From: Actinotalea alkalitolerans
GTDB lineage: Bacteria; Actinomycetota; Actinomycetes; Actinomycetales; Cellulomonadaceae
Length of the DNA: 64,000 nucleotides
NCBI RefSeq assembly: GCF_023369855.1
Contig: NZ_JAMBPP010000002.1
Location: 1-64,000 of the forward strand
Direction of reading: 5' to 3'
Shown: in pieces, positions 9,116-18,503 of the stretch
Numbering within the stretch: position 1 is the stretch's first letter
How the letters are laid out: every line of letters begins with the position of its first letter
Notes under the pieces: generated by a model
Told to the model about the DNA's origin: nothing
What the model saw: the letters and a program-made list of their open reading frames with translations, nothing else
Database searches by the model: none
Translations under genes and position numbers: made by a program

Positions 9116-9664
9116 TCAGCGCGCCGGGTGGCGCGTGCACAGCCACCGCATCTCGCGGGCGAGCCGCTGCGCCCACCAGTCGACCTCGGCCCAGTCCCGG
9201 AAGTCACCTGCGGGCAGCTCGTCCAGGACCGCCGGGTCGGCCCGGGCGGCGCGTTCCCGGTAACCCAGGGTGCGCGGGTCCAGGGCGCCGTGGAAGACCC
9301 TGTGCTCGCGGGCACCCACGGCCTGGATGAGGTCGGTCAGGTCCGGCGGGCGGGCGACCCGCCACACCGGGGGCGAGATCACGTCCGGGCGTTCGACACC
9401 CAGCGGGCCGCAGCTGAAGAACCAGACCGGGCGTACGGCGAGCTCGTCCTCGAACCGCCGGACGAAGGTGACCGCCTCCTCGAGCCACAGGGCGTGCTGG
9501 ACAGCACTGCCCACGACCACCGCCTCGTGGTCGCTGAAGCCGTCCACGGCGAGCACCGACCGCGCGAGCGCAGGTCGGTTCTGCTCCGTGAGGGTCGCTG
9601 CGATGCGACGCGCGATCCCCTCGGTCGACCCGTGACGGCTGGCATAGGCGACAAGGACGGACAT
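9116..9664 (-). CDS. Flavodoxin domain protein (HemG-like)
   Basis: A 182-residue flavodoxin-like protein. It opens with VLVAYASRHGSTEGIARRIA, the FMN phosphate loop of the flavodoxin/protoporphyrinogen oxidase (HemG) group, then has VVVGSAVQHALWL and WFFSCGPLG in the positions of the other FMN loops. Family members reduce or oxidise partners through FMN; actinobacterial copies are often stress-induced and rarely act in haem synthesis. The chosen ATG has GGGGGTG six bases upstream. It is divergent from the CREST-like membrane gene (115 bases between starts). Confidence 0.85.
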   Translation of the reverse strand: MSVLVAYASRHGSTEGIARRIAATLTEQNRPALARSVLAVDGFSDHEAVVVGSAVQHALWLEEAVTFVRRFEDELAVRPVWFFSCGPLGVERPDVISPPVWRVARPPDLTDLIQAVGAREHRVFHGALDPRTLGYRERAARADPAVLDELPAGDFRDWAEVDWWAQRLAREMRWLCTRHPAR

Positions 9665-9766
9665 GAGGTTCACCCCCCAAGCCATCATGCGTCCGTTCGG
9701 CCCGCCGGGCCAGCCGGACCGACCCCGCCCTCGCGGGCGGGCAGAGCCGATGACGCCCGTCCCTCC

Positions 9767-9772
9767 TACCCT
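9767..9772 (+). promoter_or_regulatory. -10 box of a leaderless promoter (TACCCT)
   Basis: TACCCT stands seven bases before the ATG at 9780, the spacing expected for transcription starting at the start codon. There is no ribosome-binding sequence between them. This decides the start of the CREST-like gene. Confidence 0.5.
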
Positions 9773-9779
9773 GGACGGG

Positions 9780-10490
9780 ATGAGGTGGACCGCGGCTCCG
9801 GGCCCGGCTCCGGTGCCCGACGCCGGACCGGGGTGCGAGCCCGTCCGGGACGGCCTGCTCGCCGAGCCCGTCTCGGCGGTCACCAGCCTGGCCTTCGTCG
9901 TCGCGGCAGCACTGATCGTGCTGCTGGCCCGACGGTCGGCCCGCAGGTCAGCGTCGGACGACACGCAGCGACCCCCCGGACCGGTGACCGGCTACGCGCT
10001 GCTGGTGGCCGGCATCGGCGTCGGCTCGGTGATCCAGCACGGACCCGACCCCCCTGGGGCCGACCTCGCCCACGACCTCCCGCTGGTCGCCACCCTCGCC
10101 TTCGTCGCGGCGGACTCGTTCGCCGACCTGGCCCGACGCCCGCGGACCTGGTGGTGGTGGGCCGTCCCGTCGCTCGCCCTGGTCCCCCTGATCCTCGCGG
10201 CACCCCTGGTGGCCGACGGGGTGCAGGTCGCGGTGGCCACGGTCGCGGTCGGCCTCACCCTGCTCAGGGCCGCTCGACGACCCGCGACCCGGGTGCGCGT
10301 CCTGGCGGCCGTGGCCGTGCTGGCCGTGGGTGCGACCATCGGCACGTTGTCGCGCGCCGGTGGTCCTCTGTGCGTGCCCGAGAGCATCTGGCAGGGGCAC
10401 GCGGCCTGGCACGTGCTCGCCTCGACCGCGCTGGTGGTGCTGGCACCGGTGCTCGGTCTCAGCCCGAGCCGTGACTCGGACCGTAGGTGA
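9780..10490 (+). CDS. Multipass membrane protein, CREST/ceramidase-like
   Basis: A 236-residue protein with about seven hydrophobic segments. Near the N-terminus it has GCEPVRDGL and a Glu-Pro, then QHGPDPP with HDLPL in the middle, and QGHAAWHVLAS in the last membrane segment. A His/Asp pair in mid-protein plus an HxxWH pair in the last helix is the layout of the CREST superfamily (alkaline ceramidases, PAQR receptors), where these residues bind a metal and cleave amides. Function here is inferred from pattern only; many such actinobacterial proteins are annotated as hypothetical. The ATG follows a leaderless -10 box. Its last 32 bases overlap the end of the convergent DUF418 gene. Confidence 0.6.
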   Translation: MRWTAAPGPAPVPDAGPGCEPVRDGLLAEPVSAVTSLAFVVAAALIVLLARRSARRSASDDTQRPPGPVTGYALLVAGIGVGSVIQHGPDPPGADLAHDLPLVATLAFVAADSFADLARRPRTWWWWAVPSLALVPLILAAPLVADGVQVAVATVAVGLTLLRAARRPATRVRVLAAVAVLAVGATIGTLSRAGGPLCVPESIWQGHAAWHVLASTALVVLAPVLGLSPSRDSDRR

Positions 10491-11688
10491 GACGCCGCAG
10501 CAGCACCTCGAACGGGCCCCGCAGCCCGCGGCGCTCCAGGACCACCGCGAGCACCAGGGTGGTGAGCCATGCGCCGACGGCGATCGCGTAGGCCCCCAGG
10601 TATCCGAGACCGTCACCGAGCGCCAGCCCCCACGGGGAGAGCAGCGGCGCCATCAGCAGCGACTGGCCGAGGTAGCCGGTCAACGACCGTTCGCCGAGTG
10701 CGGCGAGCGCGCCGGGCAGCCCTCGCCGACCGCGCGCGGACCATCGGTGGGCGAGCAGCGCGAAGCCGCAGATGTAGCCCCATCCCGCGTACATGCCACC
10801 CAGCAGCGTGACCCAGGTGGCGACCACCGCCGTGCCAGTCCCGGGCTGCCACACGCCCAGCGCGATCAGGGTCACCGGCAGCGAGCTGGTGAGGTTCACG
10901 ACCATGCCCGAGACGAAGACCCTCCGCAGGACGACGAGGTTGTCCGCAGGACGGTCCAGCCAGCCCGCGCGACGGAGCATGATCCCGCCGATCATGAGCG
11001 GCAGGTACGCCATGAGGAGCACCGCGAAGACCATGCCCCCCGCACTCGTGGCCAGGCCGTGCACGACGTGGGAGAGGTAGCCGGACCCGGCGGGATGCTC
11101 ACCCGCAGCCAGACCCTCGTCCAGCGTCGACCCCATCGAGAGCATGACGGCGAACCCGGGCAGGCCGACCAGGGCGACGAACACGAGGGTCCCCCACAGC
11201 CATCGACGCAGCGCCCTGCCGGACAGCTGGACCAGCCCCAGGACGATCAGCCCGGAGGCGCCGTACGCGGCGAGGATGTCACCCGAGAACAGCAGGCCGG
11301 CGTGCAGCACACCGAGCGCGACCAACCACCAGCTGCGCCGGCGCAGCACCCGACGGACCCCTCGCGGGTCTACTCCCCGGGCCGCCATGCGTGAGGCCAT
11401 CACCGCGATGCCGAAGCCGTACAGGATCGCGAACATCGGCCGTGAGCGCTCGGCCATGAGCAGCTGCTCGAGGGCGTGGGCGAGGCGGTCGACCCCCACC
11501 GCGTCGGCCGCGTTGCCGTACTCGTCGAGCCCGCGACCCCACAGGTACATCCCGACGTTCGCGACCGCGATGAACAGGAGCATGGCTCCGCGGGCGATGT
11601 CGGGGGCGAGCGACCGCTCGGCCCTGGTGATCGAAGCGGGACGCTCGAGGGCGACCGCCTCGACGGCGCCTGATGCGGCGGAGCTCAT
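10459..11688 (-). CDS. DUF418 domain-containing membrane protein
   Basis: A 409-residue membrane protein with about nine to ten hydrophobic segments. It has the N-terminal signature of the DUF418 family (RSLAPDIARGAMLLFIAVANV near residue 28, then RSRPMFAILYGFG) and the C-terminal DUF418 core with GERSLTGYLGQSLL. These proteins resemble acyltransferase-3-like or Heparan-alpha-glucosaminide acetyltransferase-like membrane proteins, but no activity has been shown for most. Its ATG overlaps the stop of the upstream ThuA-like gene (ATGA), so the two are co-translated. The 3' end overlaps the convergent CREST-like gene by 32 bases. Confidence 0.88.
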   Translation of the reverse strand: MSSAASGAVEAVALERPASITRAERSLAPDIARGAMLLFIAVANVGMYLWGRGLDEYGNAADAVGVDRLAHALEQLLMAERSRPMFAILYGFGIAVMASRMAARGVDPRGVRRVLRRRSWWLVALGVLHAGLLFSGDILAAYGASGLIVLGLVQLSGRALRRWLWGTLVFVALVGLPGFAVMLSMGSTLDEGLAAGEHPAGSGYLSHVVHGLATSAGGMVFAVLLMAYLPLMIGGIMLRRAGWLDRPADNLVVLRRVFVSGMVVNLTSSLPVTLIALGVWQPGTGTAVVATWVTLLGGMYAGWGYICGFALLAHRWSARGRRGLPGALAALGERSLTGYLGQSLLMAPLLSPWGLALGDGLGYLGAYAIAVGAWLTTLVLAVVLERRGLRGPFEVLLRRLTYGPSHGSG

Positions 11689-12410
11689 TCCGGCCGCCTC
11701 GTCTGCCGCACCCGGCCGCGCGACCGAGGCCCGTCGGACGCGTCGAGCAACCAGGCGATTTCCCGGCGGAGCAGGTCGGACCGGCTCGGGCTCTCGTAGG
11801 AACGCTCGTCGTGGCCGAGCCCGTCGTAGAGCACCCGGCCGGGCCCGGGTGCCTGCCACACCACCGGGTGCTCTCGCCCCTCGTGCTCTGCCGTCAGCAG
11901 CACGTGCGAGCGTCGGTCGATCTCGAGGTCGCAGTAGCGCTCGTCGTAGGCCTCGACCCCGGCCAGCCCCGTGGTGACCGGGTGGTCGACGTCAACGGCC
12001 CGGAACGACGCCTGGCCGATCGGTGGGTGCCACGAACGGTCGGGGACCCAGCGGCCGCCGAGGTCGCGCGCCCAGGTCGGGCTGTCGGCGAACGTGTTGG
12101 CGGCCTGGTGCAGGCCCAGGAGCGGTACGCCCTGCGCCACCAGCGCGGCGAGGCGCGCGTGGAAGGCGACCCACGCCTGGTCGTCCCCGTCGAAGCCCGG
12201 ATCCACCCTCCCCCTGCCGGCAGCGACCACCAGGAGGGCGGTCGACTCCGCCGTCGCGTCGGCGAGCGCGTCAGGGAAGGTGCTGCGCACCGTCACGGGT
12301 ACCTGGAGGTCGTCCAGCACGCGAAGCACCCGGACGGCAGTGGCGGCGTGGTCGTGCCACGGGTCCTCGTAGCGACCGCGACCGACCAGCACGAGCACGT
12401 GAGATGACAT
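11685..12410 (-). CDS. ThuA-like domain protein (trehalose utilisation/glutamine amidotransferase-like)
   Basis: A 241-residue protein of the ThuA family, which has the class I glutamine amidotransferase fold. It shows VLVLVGRGRYEDPWHDHAA at the N-terminus, VPLLGLHQAANTF at about residue 95 where amidotransferases carry the nucleophile elbow (here His in place of Cys, as usual in ThuA), and WHPPIGQ and LGHDERSY toward the end. ThuA proteins act in sugar catabolism, possibly ketotrehalose or ketoglucoside metabolism; the exact reaction here is unknown. GGAGG stands six bases before the ATG. It is coupled to the DUF418 gene. Confidence 0.8.
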   Translation of the reverse strand: MSSHVLVLVGRGRYEDPWHDHAATAVRVLRVLDDLQVPVTVRSTFPDALADATAESTALLVVAAGRGRVDPGFDGDDQAWVAFHARLAALVAQGVPLLGLHQAANTFADSPTWARDLGGRWVPDRSWHPPIGQASFRAVDVDHPVTTGLAGVEAYDERYCDLEIDRRSHVLLTAEHEGREHPVVWQAPGPGRVLYDGLGHDERSYESPSRSDLLRREIAWLLDASDGPRSRGRVRQTRRPE

Positions 12411-12541
12411 CAAGGGCCTCCGGCCAGCGTTCGGGACGTGCACCGGCGCTCGGGTGACGGGGTGTGCACGGGTCCAGCCTGCCAGCCTGAGCACGCCCGG
12501 GACCCTAGGACCTTCGGACCCCTTCGCCATCGGCGTTCTTT

Positions 12542-12557
12542 TGTACTGTCCAGTACA
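12542..12557. promoter_or_regulatory. Inverted repeat operator TGTACTG-N2-CAGTACA
   Basis: Seven-base arms TGTACTG (12542-12548) and CAGTACA (12551-12557) are exact inverted copies with a two-base centre. This is the size and shape of a TetR or related dimer site. It lies 43 bases before the ATG of the DUF5692 gene and is embedded in the only AT-rich patch nearby, so it likely covers that promoter. No regulator gene is adjacent, so the repressor must be encoded elsewhere. Confidence 0.6.
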
Positions 12558-12599
12558 TAAAGTCACGCCGACGTGGCAAGACCCCGAAGGAGAGCACCG

Positions 12600-13571
12600 A
12601 TGTTCCTGTTCGAGTCCATCCCCTGGTACTCCGCCGCGATGTGGGTGGTGGTCGTCGCTGTCCTGATCGGGCTGAGCGAGCTGACCCGCGCCAGCAAGAA
12701 GGCGGGCATCGCCCTGTTCATCGTGCTGCCGATCATCCTGACGATCTTCGTCTGGCCCACCACGGCAGCCCACGGCTCCGCGACCGGCAGCTGGTTCCAC
12801 TGGGTCAAGGTGTACTCGGCCCTGGCCGGCTGCATCGGGTTCATGGCCCTGCGATACATCCCGCGCTTCGCCAGGAACCGCTACTGGCTGATGTTCCCGG
12901 CCGCGATCCTGGCGATCAACATCCTCGAGGCGGTCATCCGCGACTTCGAGGTCTACAGCCTCAACGGCATCGTCGACGGCGTGATGATGGTCGGCGGGCC
13001 GTGGAACATCATGAACGGCGTCGCAGGCATCCTGAACATCGTCACGATCTGCGGCTGGGCCGGGATCTACATCTCCACCAGCCGCCGCGGCGCGCGCACC
13101 ATGATCTGGCCCGACATGCTCTGGTTCTGGATCATCGCCTACGACCTGTGGAACTTCGCCTACGTCTACAACGCCGTGGGCGACCACGCCTTCTACGCAG
13201 GTGCTGCGCTGCTGGTCGCCTGCACCATCCCGGCCTTCTTCATCACCAAGGGCTCCTGGCTCCAGCACCGGGCCCAGACCCTGGCCTTCTGGATGATGTT
13301 CACCATGGCCGTGCCGGCCTTCGTGGGGACCTCGACCTTCGCGGTGGGCTCGACCCACGACCCGCGAGCGCTGTACACGATGAGCGCCCTGTCCCTGGTC
13401 GCCAACGTCGCGGTGCTGGTCTACCAGGTGCGCCGGATCGTCACCCACCGCAAGAACCCGTTGACCGACGAGCTGTTCACCGACCTCGCGGCCTACCGAC
13501 GGACCATCGAGGCGAATCCCCCCGCGACCCACGAGGGCGCCGAGCCCAGGGTCGCGGCCACGGTCGCCTGA
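12600..13571 (+). CDS. DUF5692 family multipass membrane protein
   Basis: A 323-residue protein with about nine membrane segments. It begins MFLFESIPWYSAAMWVVV and has the conserved VWPTTA, HWVKVYSAL, GPWNIMNG and DLWNFAYVYN stretches of the DUF5692 family as I recall it. The function of that family is not known to me. AAGGAG sits seven bases before the chosen ATG; a GTG nine codons upstream is in frame but lacks a site. It is a single-gene unit with a palindromic operator upstream and a strong hairpin terminator downstream, so it looks like a specifically induced gene. Confidence 0.8.
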   Translation: MFLFESIPWYSAAMWVVVVAVLIGLSELTRASKKAGIALFIVLPIILTIFVWPTTAAHGSATGSWFHWVKVYSALAGCIGFMALRYIPRFARNRYWLMFPAAILAINILEAVIRDFEVYSLNGIVDGVMMVGGPWNIMNGVAGILNIVTICGWAGIYISTSRRGARTMIWPDMLWFWIIAYDLWNFAYVYNAVGDHAFYAGAALLVACTIPAFFITKGSWLQHRAQTLAFWMMFTMAVPAFVGTSTFAVGSTHDPRALYTMSALSLVANVAVLVYQVRRIVTHRKNPLTDELFTDLAAYRRTIEANPPATHEGAEPRVAATVA

Positions 13572-13576
13572 CCCCC

Positions 13577-13619
13577 CACCGACGGCGCCCCGCCACCCGA
13601 GCGCGGGGCGCCGTCGGTG
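13577..13619. terminator. Strong bidirectional hairpin terminator
   Basis: Two perfect 16-base arms, CACCGACGGCGCCCCG (13577-13592) and its inverse (13604-13619), enclose an 11-base loop. It starts six bases after the stop of the DUF5692 gene and lies 42 bases beyond the stop of the convergent PAS-GGDEF-EAL gene, so it can end both transcripts. There is no T run, as is common in actinobacteria. Confidence 0.85.
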
Positions 13620-13660
13620 AGCCGGCCGCAGACTCAAGCATCGGCAGTCGTCCCGCCCGC

Positions 13661-15739
13661 TCAGGGCTGGTCGGACGCCGACCTCGACTCGCGTCCTGCC
13701 GCGTGCTGGTCACGGACGTCCGCGACCTCGTCCCGCACGTCAGCGACGTCGTCGCGGTCGTCGGCCACGTCATCGCGGAGATCTGCCGCCACGTCCCGAT
13801 CATCGGCCTGCCACTCGCGGACGTCGGCGACACCCTGCCGCTCGTCAGCGATCTCGTCGCGCTCATCGGCGAGCACCTCGCGCGCGTCGGCGAGCACCTC
13901 ACGGTCGTCACCACGCCGGTCACGCAGGTCCGCCGCGAGGTCGCGGGCCGCACCCTCGGGGGCCGGCGCCGCGCCCGACGGAGCCGACCCGTCGTACCGC
14001 GACGGGTCGTGGTCGACCAACCAGCCGGCGAACTCGTCGAGCGGCATCGGGCGTGCGAGCAGGTAGCCCTGGACGAAGTCGCAGCCCAGCTGGCGCAGCA
14101 TCACCAGCTGGTCGGACGTCTCGACCCCCTCGGCCACCGCACGGATGCCGATGCTGTGCGCCAGCGCGATGGTCGACGCGACGATCGCGGTGTCGGCGGA
14201 GTCAGAACCCAGTCCCGCGACGAAGGACTGGTCGATCTTGAGCCGGTCGACCGGGAAGTGCTTGAGGTACAGCAGCGAGGAGTACCCGGTCCCGAAGTCG
14301 TCGAGGTCCACCCCCACGCCCAGACCCTTGAGCAGGTCCAGCGTCGCCGCAGCCGCCGGAAGGTCATGCATGAGGGCCGTCTCGGTGACCTCGAGGGTGA
14401 GGGCCGACGCCTCGCACCCACCCACCAGCAGCGCGGTGCGCAGCATGTCGGCGAGCTCCGGGTCGCCCAGCTGACGCGCCGAGACGTTGATGCTGACGTT
14501 GCGCAGGGCACCGGTGCCGACCAGCTCGGCCGCGGCGCGGCACGCGCTCTGCGTCACCCACCGTCCGAGCTCGAGGATCTGGCCCGTGCGCTCGGCCACG
14601 TCGAGGAACGAGGCGGGGCCGAGCAGCCCCGCGCCCGGCCGCTCCCAGCGCACCAGGGCCTCGACCCCGAGCACCTGGTTGGTCGCGAGCTCCATGATGG
14701 GCTGGAAGTGCAGTCGCAGCTCCCCGTCGCGGATGCCCTGCTGCAGGTCGTTGGCGAGCCGGAAGGCGCCCGTCGGACTGGTTCGCAGCACCTCGCTGTA
14801 CCAGACCACACGGTCGCGACCGGAGTCCTTGGCCACGCGCAGCGCATCGGTCGCCGCGGCGAGGAGGTCTGCCCCATGAGCCAGGTCGGTGGTCACGGCG
14901 CCCGTGCTCACGGTCAGGCGCAGGCTGTCGTCGCCCACCTGGAACGGCTCGTCGAGCACCTCGCCCACGGCGCGGATCAGCCGCTCGATCTCGACCGCAG
15001 GGTCGGGGGTGTCGGTCACCCAGACGAAGGAGTCGGCTTGCCATCGACCCAGCCCGGAACCGCCCACGGTGAGCAGCCGACGCGCCATCTCGGCCAGCAC
15101 GGCATCGCCGGCGTCGTGCCCGTAGGCCTCGTTGACCAGCGCCAGACCGTCCAGGTCGAGCAGGGCCACGCCGCGCCCCCTGCCGGGTCCCAACGGTGCG
15201 GCCAGCCGTTGCTGGAGGACACGACGTCCGGGGAGGCCGGTGAGCTCGTCCCGTTCGACCCCGGCGAACCTCGGGGCAGCCACCGCCTCGAGGCGCCTGT
15301 GCCCGTCCTGCCCCGAGTGTCCCGGGTCGGTACGCAGGATGGCCACCGCGCCCGCGAAGCGGTCATCCGCCCGGATCGGGGCGACGTGGGCACGGACCGT
15401 CATCTCCGCACCGTTCGACTGTTGCCACACCAGCCGGCCGGGGGGCGTGGGGCGTCCTCGCAGGAGGTCCGCCCAGAGGGCGTCGTACGCCGGACGGTGC
15501 GCGTCGGGCACGATGCTCCGTGCCGCGATCCCGTGCACGTCGGAACGCGAGCGACCGAGCAGGGCCTCGGCGGCAGGGTTCCACTCGCAGACCAGACCCT
15601 GCTCGTCGAGGATCACCGTCGCGTCGGGCGAGTGCTCGAGCAGGGTCGCGAACTGACGTCTGCGGGTCTCACCGCCACCGATGCCGGCGCGCGCGTGGCG
15701 GCCTCGCCGTGCGGGGTCGGCGTGCTCGTGCGGTGCCAT
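13661..15739 (-). CDS. PAS-GGDEF-EAL protein, probable c-di-GMP phosphodiesterase with heptad-repeat tail
   Basis: A 692-residue cytosolic protein. Residues about 30-130 form a PAS domain ([20 protein letters not shown]), 160-310 a GGDEF domain, 330-580 an EAL domain, and the last ~90 residues a charged repeat. The GGDEF signature is lost (WQADSF stands there), so cyclase activity is unlikely. The EAL domain keeps all the usual residues: [38 protein letters not shown] and VQGYLLARP. It should therefore hydrolyse c-di-GMP, with the PAS domain sensing an unknown signal. The tail repeats a seven-residue unit like ADxRDxV about ten times and should form a long helix. The ATG was chosen because the PAS domain follows directly. 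Confidence 0.9.
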   Translation of the reverse strand: MAPHEHADPARRGRHARAGIGGGETRRRQFATLLEHSPDATVILDEQGLVCEWNPAAEALLGRSRSDVHGIAARSIVPDAHRPAYDALWADLLRGRPTPPGRLVWQQSNGAEMTVRAHVAPIRADDRFAGAVAILRTDPGHSGQDGHRRLEAVAAPRFAGVERDELTGLPGRRVLQQRLAAPLGPGRGRGVALLDLDGLALVNEAYGHDAGDAVLAEMARRLLTVGGSGLGRWQADSFVWVTDTPDPAVEIERLIRAVGEVLDEPFQVGDDSLRLTVSTGAVTTDLAHGADLLAAATDALRVAKDSGRDRVVWYSEVLRTSPTGAFRLANDLQQGIRDGELRLHFQPIMELATNQVLGVEALVRWERPGAGLLGPASFLDVAERTGQILELGRWVTQSACRAAAELVGTGALRNVSINVSARQLGDPELADMLRTALLVGGCEASALTLEVTETALMHDLPAAAATLDLLKGLGVGVDLDDFGTGYSSLLYLKHFPVDRLKIDQSFVAGLGSDSADTAIVASTIALAHSIGIRAVAEGVETSDQLVMLRQLGCDFVQGYLLARPMPLDEFAGWLVDHDPSRYDGSAPSGAAPAPEGAARDLAADLRDRRGDDREVLADAREVLADERDEIADERQGVADVREWQADDRDVAADLRDDVADDRDDVADVRDEVADVRDQHAAGRESRSASDQP

Positions 15740-15901
15740 GGGCCGCCCCTCTGCCTGACCGCGATCGCCGCAGAGCGCTCCGACGGCCGGTCCGAGGTCG
15801 AGGATACGCCGATGATCACACCGGCCGCGGGGCCTGTCCGGAATCTCTCTCTGTGCACGGATGCGCCTCCGTGAGACGCTGAGTCGGGCGAGGTGATCGC
15901 G

Positions 15902-17827
15902 ATGCGCACGAGCATGGGCAGCACTCGAGACCTCCTCGGCGATGTCGAGCTCATCAGCGCCGTCCGCGCAGGCGACTCGGCCGCGTTCGGGATGCTGTAC
16001 CAGAGGCACTGCACTGCGGCACGCGCCGTGGCGCGCCGGTACACCAACTCCCCGGCGGACGCCGAGGACGCGGTGGCTGACGCCTTCGCCCGCGTGCTGG
16101 CCAGCCTGCGCGGCGGGGACGGTCCCGACCTCGCCTTCCGCGCGTACCTGTTCACCGTCGTGCGTCGGGTCGCCCTGCACACCGTGGAGAACGGTCGGCG
16201 GACACGACCGGCGGACGACATCTCCGCTCTCGAGACCACGCAGGAACCGGCCGGGTCCAGCGAGGACCCCGCGATGGCCGACTTCGAGCGAGGGGTCGTC
16301 ACCGAGGCCTTCCACTCCTTGCCCGCACGGTGGCAGGAGGCTCTCTGGTACTCCGAGGTCGAGCGGCTCGGCCCTGCCGAGATCGCACCGATCCTGGGCC
16401 TGACCGCCAACGGTGTCGCCGCGCTGACCTACCGGGCCCGTGAAGGACTGCGCCAGGCCTACCTCCAGCAGCACCTGATGCACCCGGCCGGCACCGGCTG
16501 CGTCGAGATCAACGGCAAGCTCGGTGCGTACGTGCGCGACGGCCTCGGCCGCCGGGAGACGGTCCAGGTGGGCTCCCACCTCGAGGACTGCCCCCGGTGC
16601 CGGACGGTCGCCCTCGAGCTCGATGACGTCAACCACGGCATGCGCACGGTCATCGGACCGCTGGTGCTCGGGGCCGTTCCGTTGTGGGTCGTCGAGGGTG
16701 TCGGGTTCGGCGGTACCGCAGCGGCTGCCGCGAGCGCCGGGATGATGGGCAGCACCGGGCTCGGCAGCACCGGGTTCGGCGCTGCGGGTCTCGGTGCGGG
16801 AGCCTCCGGGGCGGGTTCCACCGCGGCCGCGGGGACCGGCGCCGTGGCAGCGTGCACGTGCGGCACGAGCGGCGGGCTGACCACCGCAGGCCTGGCGGCC
16901 GCAGGTTCGGTCGCTGCCGGCACAGTCACCGCAGGCTCGACCGCCGCCGGTTCGGTCGCCGCCGTGACCGGGGCAGCGGGGGTCATGGTCGCCGCCGCGC
17001 TCAGCGTCACGACGGCCTGGGGTGGCATCGCCGCCGTACCGGCAACTGCTGCCGACTCCTCACCACCGAGCTCGATCATCAGCGCTGAGGCCTCGACGGT
17101 AGGCACTACCGCCCTCGTGGACGGCGCCCCGGCCACCACCGCGGACCCTGACGCAGCGGTCGCACCCGTCACGGCTCCCCTCGATGTGACCCATGACTCC
17201 TTCACCACCGCCGATGCCCTCGCCACGGCGCCGACAGGTGACGGTGACCAACCATCCGTCCCGGCACCCGACACCAGCCAGCCGCTCGAGGTCCCCTCCA
17301 CGAGCGACCCGACGGCGATCCCCCCGGTCGAGGTCGAGAGCACGACCTCCGTGGCACCCGTCGCGCCCTCGCCGTCACCACCGGCCGTCGAGCCCGAGGT
17401 CGAGCCCACCTCGGCTCCGGTCGCAGCGGAGACGGGCTCCGCCGCGCAGACCCCCGTCGCGCCCGTCCCCGGTGACGGTCCACCGGGGCGCCCCGCCTCG
17501 AGGCCACTGCCCGCCGCCGCCGTGCCGCTGAACGGAGGGCCGTCGTCCACCAGCGCAGCACTCCCGACCGACGCGACGCCCGCGGAACCCGGAACCCCCT
17601 CCACCCCTGCCCCGCCCACCGCTCAGCCGGCCGGGCCGGTGGTGAACCTGCAGGACAGGTCGGGCCGACCTGCCCGCGACCCTCGTGGCCCTCGGCTGTC
17701 GTCGAACCGGTCCACCACCACGGCCGAGCCCCAGGCGCCCGGAAGAGCACGTGCCGGCGCGCCCGCCCCCCACCGTGACACGCCGAGGCCCGGTGGCCCA
17801 CCAGGAAGCCGCGACGGGTCAGCGTGA
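15902..17827 (+). CDS. ECF sigma factor fused to zinc-finger anti-sigma-like domain and long Ala/Gly and Pro/Thr tail
   Basis: A 641-residue fusion. Residues about 15-100 are sigma region 2 ([34 protein letters not shown]), about 125-185 sigma region 4 ([28 protein letters not shown]). Then Cys 200, His 226, Cys 230 and Cys 233 make the HxxxCxxC anti-sigma zinc finger pattern. From about 250 on there are low-complexity Ala/Gly/Ser/Thr repeats with hydrophobic parts (one near 350-380 can span a membrane), and the last 260 residues are rich in Pro, Thr, Ser and Glu. So the sigma, its own zinc-finger control domain and a probable surface-exposed tail are one chain. AGGTG stands six bases before the chosen ATG; a GTG at 15893 is also in frame. 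Related ECF fusions are known in actinobacteria; the trigger is unknown. Confidence 0.85.
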   Translation: MRTSMGSTRDLLGDVELISAVRAGDSAAFGMLYQRHCTAARAVARRYTNSPADAEDAVADAFARVLASLRGGDGPDLAFRAYLFTVVRRVALHTVENGRRTRPADDISALETTQEPAGSSEDPAMADFERGVVTEAFHSLPARWQEALWYSEVERLGPAEIAPILGLTANGVAALTYRAREGLRQAYLQQHLMHPAGTGCVEINGKLGAYVRDGLGRRETVQVGSHLEDCPRCRTVALELDDVNHGMRTVIGPLVLGAVPLWVVEGVGFGGTAAAAASAGMMGSTGLGSTGFGAAGLGAGASGAGSTAAAGTGAVAACTCGTSGGLTTAGLAAAGSVAAGTVTAGSTAAGSVAAVTGAAGVMVAAALSVTTAWGGIAAVPATAADSSPPSSIISAEASTVGTTALVDGAPATTADPDAAVAPVTAPLDVTHDSFTTADALATAPTGDGDQPSVPAPDTSQPLEVPSTSDPTAIPPVEVESTTSVAPVAPSPSPPAVEPEVEPTSAPVAAETGSAAQTPVAPVPGDGPPGRPASRPLPAAAVPLNGGPSSTSAALPTDATPAEPGTPSTPAPPTAQPAGPVVNLQDRSGRPARDPRGPRLSSNRSTTTAEPQAPGRARAGAPAPHRDTPRPGGPPGSRDGSA

Positions 17828-18415
17828 CCCCAGCATCGCCGAGCGGACGATGGCCGTTCCCGCGCGCACGAGTGCGGCCTCCACCTGCGCCGCCGGCACG
17901 CCGCTCCCGGCGGCCATCGCGCCGTCTCGCAGCATGACCAGCTCGAGGGCGACGAGGTCGGGCTCGCGCACGCCGAGCTGACCGAGCAGGTCCGCGGCAG
18001 CACCGCGCAGCCACGATCGGTGCCGTTCGACCGCCACCTGCACCGGGTGCTCGACCTCGGGGTACTCGGCCATCGCGTTCAGGAAGGGGCACCCTCGGAA
18101 GGCCGCACCGCAGGCCTGCGCGCCCAGCGCCCTGGCGTAGCGCTCGAGCACCTCGCCCGGCCGGTCGGGGGACGCGGCACGCCAACGACCGAGCTCGCGT
18201 TGCTCGGCCTCGGAGACCGCAGACAGGTAGGCCACGACGAGCTCGTCCTTGGTCGGGAAGTGGCGGTAGAAGGTGGCCTTGGTGACACCGGCCGCCTCGA
18301 TCACGAGGTCAGCGCTGACCGCCCGGATGCCGTGCCCGTAGAACAGAGGTGCAGCCACCTCGAGGATGCGCCGTGCCGCCTCGGCCTGCCCTCCGTGCCG
18401 GGTCGGGCGTCCCAC
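17819..18415 (-). CDS. TetR family transcriptional regulator
   Basis: About 198 residues. ILEVAAPLFYGHGIRAVSADLV followed by AGVTKATFYRHFPTKDELV is the TetR N-terminal DNA-binding domain (about residues 10-55); the rest is the helical ligand domain. It lies downstream of the DoxX gene on the same strand and probably controls that operon through the palindrome at 19049-19070. The GTG at 18415 gives the usual VGRPTRHGG opening; an AGGAG lies twelve bases upstream, and a GTG eight codons earlier (18439) is an alternative. The stop overlaps the end of the convergent ECF fusion gene by nine bases. Confidence 0.85.
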   Translation of the reverse strand: MGRPTRHGGQAEAARRILEVAAPLFYGHGIRAVSADLVIEAAGVTKATFYRHFPTKDELVVAYLSAVSEAEQRELGRWRAASPDRPGEVLERYARALGAQACGAAFRGCPFLNAMAEYPEVEHPVQVAVERHRSWLRGAAADLLGQLGVREPDLVALELVMLRDGAMAAGSGVPAAQVEAALVRAGTAIVRSAMLGSR

Positions 18416-18503
18416 GACCAGAGCGAGCTCCTGCGCCACGAGGTCGGTTCCGGTCACCACCACGAGAGGCTCCACCTGGTGATGACCGACGGCGCGGCGG
18501 GGC

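Noticed and set aside
13690-13930. Regularly spaced DNA repeats that might suggest a CRISPR array
   Set aside because: The period is 21 bases and it is in frame with the heptad-repeat protein tail; there are no unique spacers of constant length.
12641-15874. Long plus-strand frame of about 1077 codons across the DUF5692 and PAS-GGDEF-EAL genes
   Set aside because: It runs through a strong terminator and two conserved genes in other frames and shows no domain.
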